From Planctomycetaceae bacterium (GTDB lineage Bacteria > Planctomycetota > Planctomycetia > Pirellulales > Pirellulaceae), in assembly GCA_024642765.1 (NCBI GenBank), contig JAHEAM010000123.1, positions 1-9,387 of the forward strand: a stretch of DNA of 9,387 nucleotides, read 5' to 3'. The notes beneath the pieces were generated by a model. The model saw only the letters and a program-made list of their open reading frames with translations. It had not been told where the DNA came from and made no database searches. Position numbers and translations under genes: made by a program. Shown piece after piece: positions 6,976 to 9,387 of the stretch (position 1 is its first letter; each line of letters begins with the position of its first letter).

Positions 6976-7197
6976 GTTGAAGTTCTACCATAGCCGCACG
7001 CATTGGCACAACAAAAGCGTGCATTCAAGCCCACCTGAGTTGTTCCTGAAAACGCCCCAATCCCCCTGCGCCGTTTTTTCCAGCGTTTGCGCGGTCAATT
7101 TTCGTGAGGCGGCCATTCAACTCCATTTTGTTTTAGTCGGCATTGCAATTGCAGCTTGACTCAAGAGTCAGGTCTCTAGTCCAGTTCAGAGAAAGCC
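6976..7197 (+). other. 222-bp intergenic region between USP-GspE and BON genes
   Basis: No convincing coding frame was found. It contains the sigma-54-like motif or hairpin at 6996-7022 and two adjacent dyads: the perfect palindrome TGCAATTGCA (7144-7153) and TGACTC-AA-GAGTCA (7157-7170). The dyads lie 28-54 bases before the BON ATG, where an operator would be plausible. No intrinsic terminator with a T-tract was seen. Confidence 0.45.
7004..7019 (+). promoter_or_regulatory. Sigma-54-like motif or post-stop hairpin upstream of the BON gene
   Basis: TGGCACAACAAAAGCG has a perfect -24 half (TGGCACA) and GC 10 bases after GG, but its -12 half is AAGCG rather than TTGCA. It points toward the BON gene, with an implied leader of about 168 nt. 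The motif overlaps an inverted repeat GCACGC (6996-7001) / GCGTGC (7017-7022), so it may instead belong to a 3'-end structure of the USP-GspE transcript. Confidence 0.3.
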
Positions 7198-7545
7198 ATG
7201 CCAAGTACAAATTTTGATGTTTTGAATAAACCAATTTCAATTTCGATTGGTGTTAATTCCTTCGAGCAATCAAGCCAATTGAAAAGGCTCGAAAGCAAAG
7301 CAAAGCAAGCGTTAGAATCGCACCCCCATTTCCGAGGCCGCAGCCATCAGATTTCTTGCTGCTGCAAAAATGGGCGTGTTGTATTGCAGGGAGCAGTTCC
7401 TAGCTTTTACTTAAAGCAATTGGCACAAGAAGTGCTTCATAAAATAGGTCAGTTTGAAAGCGTCGAAAATCGAATTGTGGTCGCAAGTCCCAATAGACCC
7501 TTGAAAGAAGAAGTACCGGTTTCCAGTCGATCAAACCCGCGTTAG
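7198..7545 (+). CDS. BON-domain protein without a signal peptide
   Basis: The 115-residue product has a BON-domain pattern from about residue 28 to 97: an amphipathic helix (KRLESKAKQALESHPHF), a strand pair ending in NGRVVLQGAVPSF (58-70), a second helix (LKQLAQEVLHKI) and a closing strand VENRIVVAS (89-97). The helix-strand-strand-helix-strand order and the central 'G-x-V-x-L-x-G-x-V' signature are characteristic. BON domains are thought to bind membranes or other hydrophobic or polymeric ligands; the best known examples (OsmY) are periplasmic. Here the N-terminus is polar with no hydrophobic leader, so a cytoplasmic location is more likely. The strand before the signature contains three consecutive cysteines (54-56), which is uncommon. 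GAGAAAG upstream is a weak ribosome site. It precedes the hsp20 gene by 71 bp in the same direction, fitting a stress-related role. Confidence 0.75.
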   Translation: MPSTNFDVLNKPISISIGVNSFEQSSQLKRLESKAKQALESHPHFRGRSHQISCCCKNGRVVLQGAVPSFYLKQLAQEVLHKIGQFESVENRIVVASPNRPLKEEVPVSSRSNPR

Positions 7546-7566
7546 TGGATTAGCATTACCGGACAT

Positions 7567-7596
7567 TTGTTATGGATCGTTAGCTTCGTTTACACT
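7567..7596 (+). promoter_or_regulatory. Possible sigma-70-type promoter of hsp20
   Basis: TTGTTA (7567-7572) and TACACT (7591-7596) are separated by 18 bases and resemble -35 and -10 hexamers at four of six positions each. Transcription would start near 7603, giving a very short leader that would barely include the GGAG ribosome site. No CIRCE-type inverted repeat and no ROSE-like leader is present. This is a weak consensus match only. Confidence 0.25.
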
Positions 7597-7616
7597 GTTT
7601 TTCCTGGAGTTGTCGT

Positions 7617-8084
7617 ATGAGTAAAACACTTTCTACGCGTAAACCGAATTCGTCACTGCGGTCACCATTTCGAAATCTTTCGCCGAGAAGTTTCGTTGAG
7701 GATGCGTTTGATCATTTTCTGTCGAGTGTCGGTGAAGGGCAAATGACGGAATTGATGGACACAGCGATGGATGTCGCTGAAACGGCCTCGGCTTTCGAAA
7801 TCAAGTTGGATCTGCCAGGCGTGTCACCTGATGATGTCGAGATTTTTGTTGACAATAACACCTTGACCATTCGCGGCAAGCGAGCTGAAACAAAGGAAGA
7901 AAAGGACGAAAAGAAACAATATCACCGAATTGAAAGATTTTCGGGTACATTCGCTCGAAGCATTGTTTTGCCGAATTCGATAAACGAAGACGAAGCGGTA
8001 GCGGAATTCAAGGACGGTGTGTTGAACATCATTGTTCCCAAAACTGAAGACGCACAACCGCGGAAAATTTCGATCAAAAAATAG
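7617..8084 (+). CDS. Small heat-shock protein, Hsp20/alpha-crystallin family
   Basis: The 155-residue product has the three-part layout of bacterial small heat-shock proteins. A basic, Ser-rich N-terminal arm (1-50) is followed by an alpha-crystallin domain (about 52-142) with FEIKLDLPGVSPDDVEI at 60-76, NTLTIRGKR at 81-89, ERFSGTFARSIVLP at 106-119 and the diagnostic FKDGVLNIIVPK at 131-142. The short tail carries an I-x-I motif (ISI, 151-153) used for oligomer assembly. It acts as an ATP-independent holdase that keeps unfolding proteins soluble in the cytoplasm. The length is normal for the family. GGAG at 7606-7609, 7 nt before the ATG, supports the start. It is the last gene of the + strand block, 71 bp after the BON gene, and is followed by a strong terminator. 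Whether it is heat-induced cannot be read from the sequence. Confidence 0.95.
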   Translation: MSKTLSTRKPNSSLRSPFRNLSPRSFVEDAFDHFLSSVGEGQMTELMDTAMDVAETASAFEIKLDLPGVSPDDVEIFVDNNTLTIRGKRAETKEEKDEKKQYHRIERFSGTFARSIVLPNSINEDEAVAEFKDGVLNIIVPKTEDAQPRKISIKK

Positions 8085-8125
8085 AAGCCATCAAGTAGAT
8101 TCCCACACGATGCCTTTGATTTTTG

Positions 8126-8166
8126 AAGCGATGTAGCGACTGAATAGTCGCTGCATCGCTTTTTTT
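8126..8166 (+). terminator. Strong intrinsic terminator of hsp20
   Basis: Arms 8127-8141 and 8146-8160 pair over 15 positions with a single G-U wobble, around a GAAT loop; A8126 can also pair with T8161. The 3' arm runs into seven T residues (8160-8166). The T-tract is only on the + strand side, so it terminates the hsp20 transcript. On the other strand the stem lacks a following T-tract, so its effect on the convergent ThuA/DUF1080 transcript would be limited. Confidence 0.93.
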
Positions 8167-8195
8167 GGTTCTGGCAAAATCAAAAATGCCACGCT

Positions 8196-9387
8196 CTATT
8201 TAAGTTCGCGAATGCGGATATTTTTGAATTCGATTGGCGAGCCCTCGGCTTCAAACGCGATGTAGCCGGTTGCCGGATCACAGTCGTTACCACCCGAGAC
8301 TTCATGACCGTTCACCCATAGGCGGACTTCACCATTGATTGCGCGAATGTAGTAGTGGTTCCACTCGTTGAAACCGTTTGTAAACTCGCCATTTGGAAAA
8401 CTGCGTACACCATTTGGCGACAATGGCGGAAACGGTTTCATGGTGGATGACCCAACCGGAAACACATCGCCGTTAGTGGTGAACCAATCGGCAGGCTGGC
8501 CGCTGCTCTTCTCATATGCTTGAGTGTAGCCGTGATCCAAGACCTGACACTCGATACCTTCAGGCAGCTGCCCCGGCTTGATCGACTCCAATGACTTGAG
8601 AGAACTCCAGACGAAAACACCAGAGTTACCGGCTTCCTTCAAGTGTCGCCACTGTAGAACCAATTCAAAATTTGTATAGTCTTTCGCGGAACGCAAAACG
8701 CCAACCGGCGTGCCTTTGCAATAAAGCGTCCCGTCTTCTTTCCAAGTCCACGTGTCTTCATCGCAATTGACGTTTTGAAAATCGCTGTCCTTCATTTCTT
8801 GCCAGCCTTCTTCCGTTCCGTCTATCATTGCGGCGGAAAGAGATGCTTGTGCCTTGTCTGTAGTTTCCTCAAGAGCAGGTTTTTGTGTTTGCAAGGCATA
8901 ATCTGCCGGCAGCTTGCCGCCCACAAACTTATTGAATCCAAAAGGTGTCGCAACGAAAGGGTCAACAAACGCCACATCGAGATCGGGTTTAATTTTATCG
9001 TCCATCCCGACACACCAAAATGCAGCGTTTACAATCAAACGCCGCAGGTCGCCTCGTTCGAAATCCGAGGCGGCACCCATCGTTGTCGTTACAATTCGTT
9101 GTTTCGAATCACGATCCGGACTTGTGAGTTCGCGAACCCAGAACAGAGGCATCATCGGATCATTACGTTTGTCTTCGACAGGCGTTGCACTTGGCTCCAT
9201 GCCGGCGAGAATCTGACCCTTCAATAAAATCGTGGCATCTTCTGGCAATTCTTTAATCCCATAAACGTCGGTCGGCCCCCAAACATCAGTCACACCCGCC
9301 AAAATCGAATGCGTCGCGTTGTCAGCAACGATCACGCCTCGCGTACTCTCGCTGCCATGGCCGCCGTGATGAGACACCCAAGTCTCA
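8196..9387 (-). CDS. ThuA-like domain fused to DUF1080 (3-keto-disaccharide hydrolase family), 5'-truncated by the window edge
   Basis: The frame is open to the right edge, reading TWVSHHGGHG across an internal GTG at 9377, so this GTG is not taken as the start and the true N-terminus lies outside. The first part (about 9386-8915) is a ThuA-like, class I glutamine-amidotransferase-related domain of the kind common in planctomycetes, with SHHGGHGSESTRGVI, GPTDVYGIKELP, ILLKGQILAGMEPS, RIVTTTMGAASDFE and LIVNAAFWCVGMDDKI. The second part (about 8810-8199) is a DUF1080/3-keto-disaccharide hydrolase jelly roll with EDGTLYCKG, NFELVLQWRH, EAGNSGVFVWSS, GIECQVLDHG, NEWNHYYIRAINGEVRLWVN and a GYIAFEAEGSPIEFKNIRIR ending. 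Family knowledge links DUF1080 to 3-keto-sugar metabolism; the role of the ThuA-like partner is less clear. The gene is convergent with hsp20. Any signal peptide is outside the window. Confidence 0.9.
   Translation of the reverse strand, partial: ETWVSHHGGHGSESTRGVIVADNATHSILAGVTDVWGPTDVYGIKELPEDATILLKGQILAGMEPSATPVEDKRNDPMMPLFWVRELTSPDRDSKQRIVTTTMGAASDFERGDLRRLIVNAAFWCVGMDDKIKPDLDVAFVDPFVATPFGFNKFVGGKLPADYALQTQKPALEETTDKAQASLSAAMIDGTEEGWQEMKDSDFQNVNCDEDTWTWKEDGTLYCKGTPVGVLRSAKDYTNFELVLQWRHLKEAGNSGVFVWSSLKSLESIKPGQLPEGIECQVLDHGYTQAYEKSSGQPADWFTTNGDVFPVGSSTMKPFPPLSPNGVRSFPNGEFTNGFNEWNHYYIRAINGEVRLWVNGHEVSGGNDCDPATGYIAFEAEGSPIEFKNIRIRELK

Noticed and set aside
6941..7159. An open frame running from the end of the USP-GspE gene into the following gap
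   Set aside because: It starts inside the upstream gene, has no ribosome site, and its translation shows no domain or coherent hydrophobic pattern.
8775..9227. A 150-residue plus-strand frame
   Set aside because: It is antisense to the ThuA/DUF1080 gene. It is rich in Cys and Arg without domain structure.
1..9387. CRISPR array, tRNA, insertion sequence or prophage
   Set aside because: No regularly spaced repeats, cloverleaf, transposase or phage-like protein was seen on either strand.

Overview
The window most resembles a chromosomal segment of a planctomycete, probably a Rhodopirellula/Blastopirellula-like member of the Pirellulaceae. This is inferred from gene content: a large secreted-type Asp-box (BNR) propeller protein, a ThuA-like + DUF1080 (3-keto-disaccharide hydrolase family) fusion, a C-terminal-haem cytochrome with an acidic linker, moderate GC, and widely spaced genes. 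No rRNA, tRNA, CRISPR array, transposase or phage gene was seen.

Layout. Positions 1-2515 (+) hold the 3' part of a gene for a protein with at least seven Asp-box repeats, entering from the left edge. A 203-bp gap follows with two hairpin-forming segments. Next come a YeiH-family (putative sulfate exporter) membrane protein (2719-4107) and a 68-residue single-pass membrane protein whose start codon overlaps the yeiH-like stop codon (4107-4313). A 279-bp gap with two sigma-54-like -24/-12 motifs leads to an exported cytochrome c556/c'-like protein (4593-5108). After 61 bp comes the most unusual gene, 5170-6975, an in-frame fusion of a complete ATP-binding-type universal stress protein (USP) domain to a complete GspE/PilB-type secretion/pilus ATPase. 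A 222-bp gap with another sigma-54-like motif and two short palindromes precedes a leaderless BON-domain protein (7198-7545) and an Hsp20 small heat-shock protein (7617-8084). A strong intrinsic terminator (8126-8166) closes the + strand block. A convergent gene (8196-9387, -) encodes the ThuA-like/DUF1080 protein and runs off the right edge.

How the genes may work together. The middle of the window (4593-8084) groups a USP domain, a BON domain, a small heat-shock protein and a c-type cytochrome, all in one orientation, which suggests a stress-responsive neighbourhood. The USP-GspE protein could couple nucleotide sensing to a motor-type hexameric ATPase, but no pilin, platform or secretin gene is visible nearby, so its partner is unknown. 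The two edge genes are typical planctomycete carbohydrate or surface proteins and look unrelated to the middle block. Functional links between genes are inference; domain assignments rest on motifs read directly from the translations.
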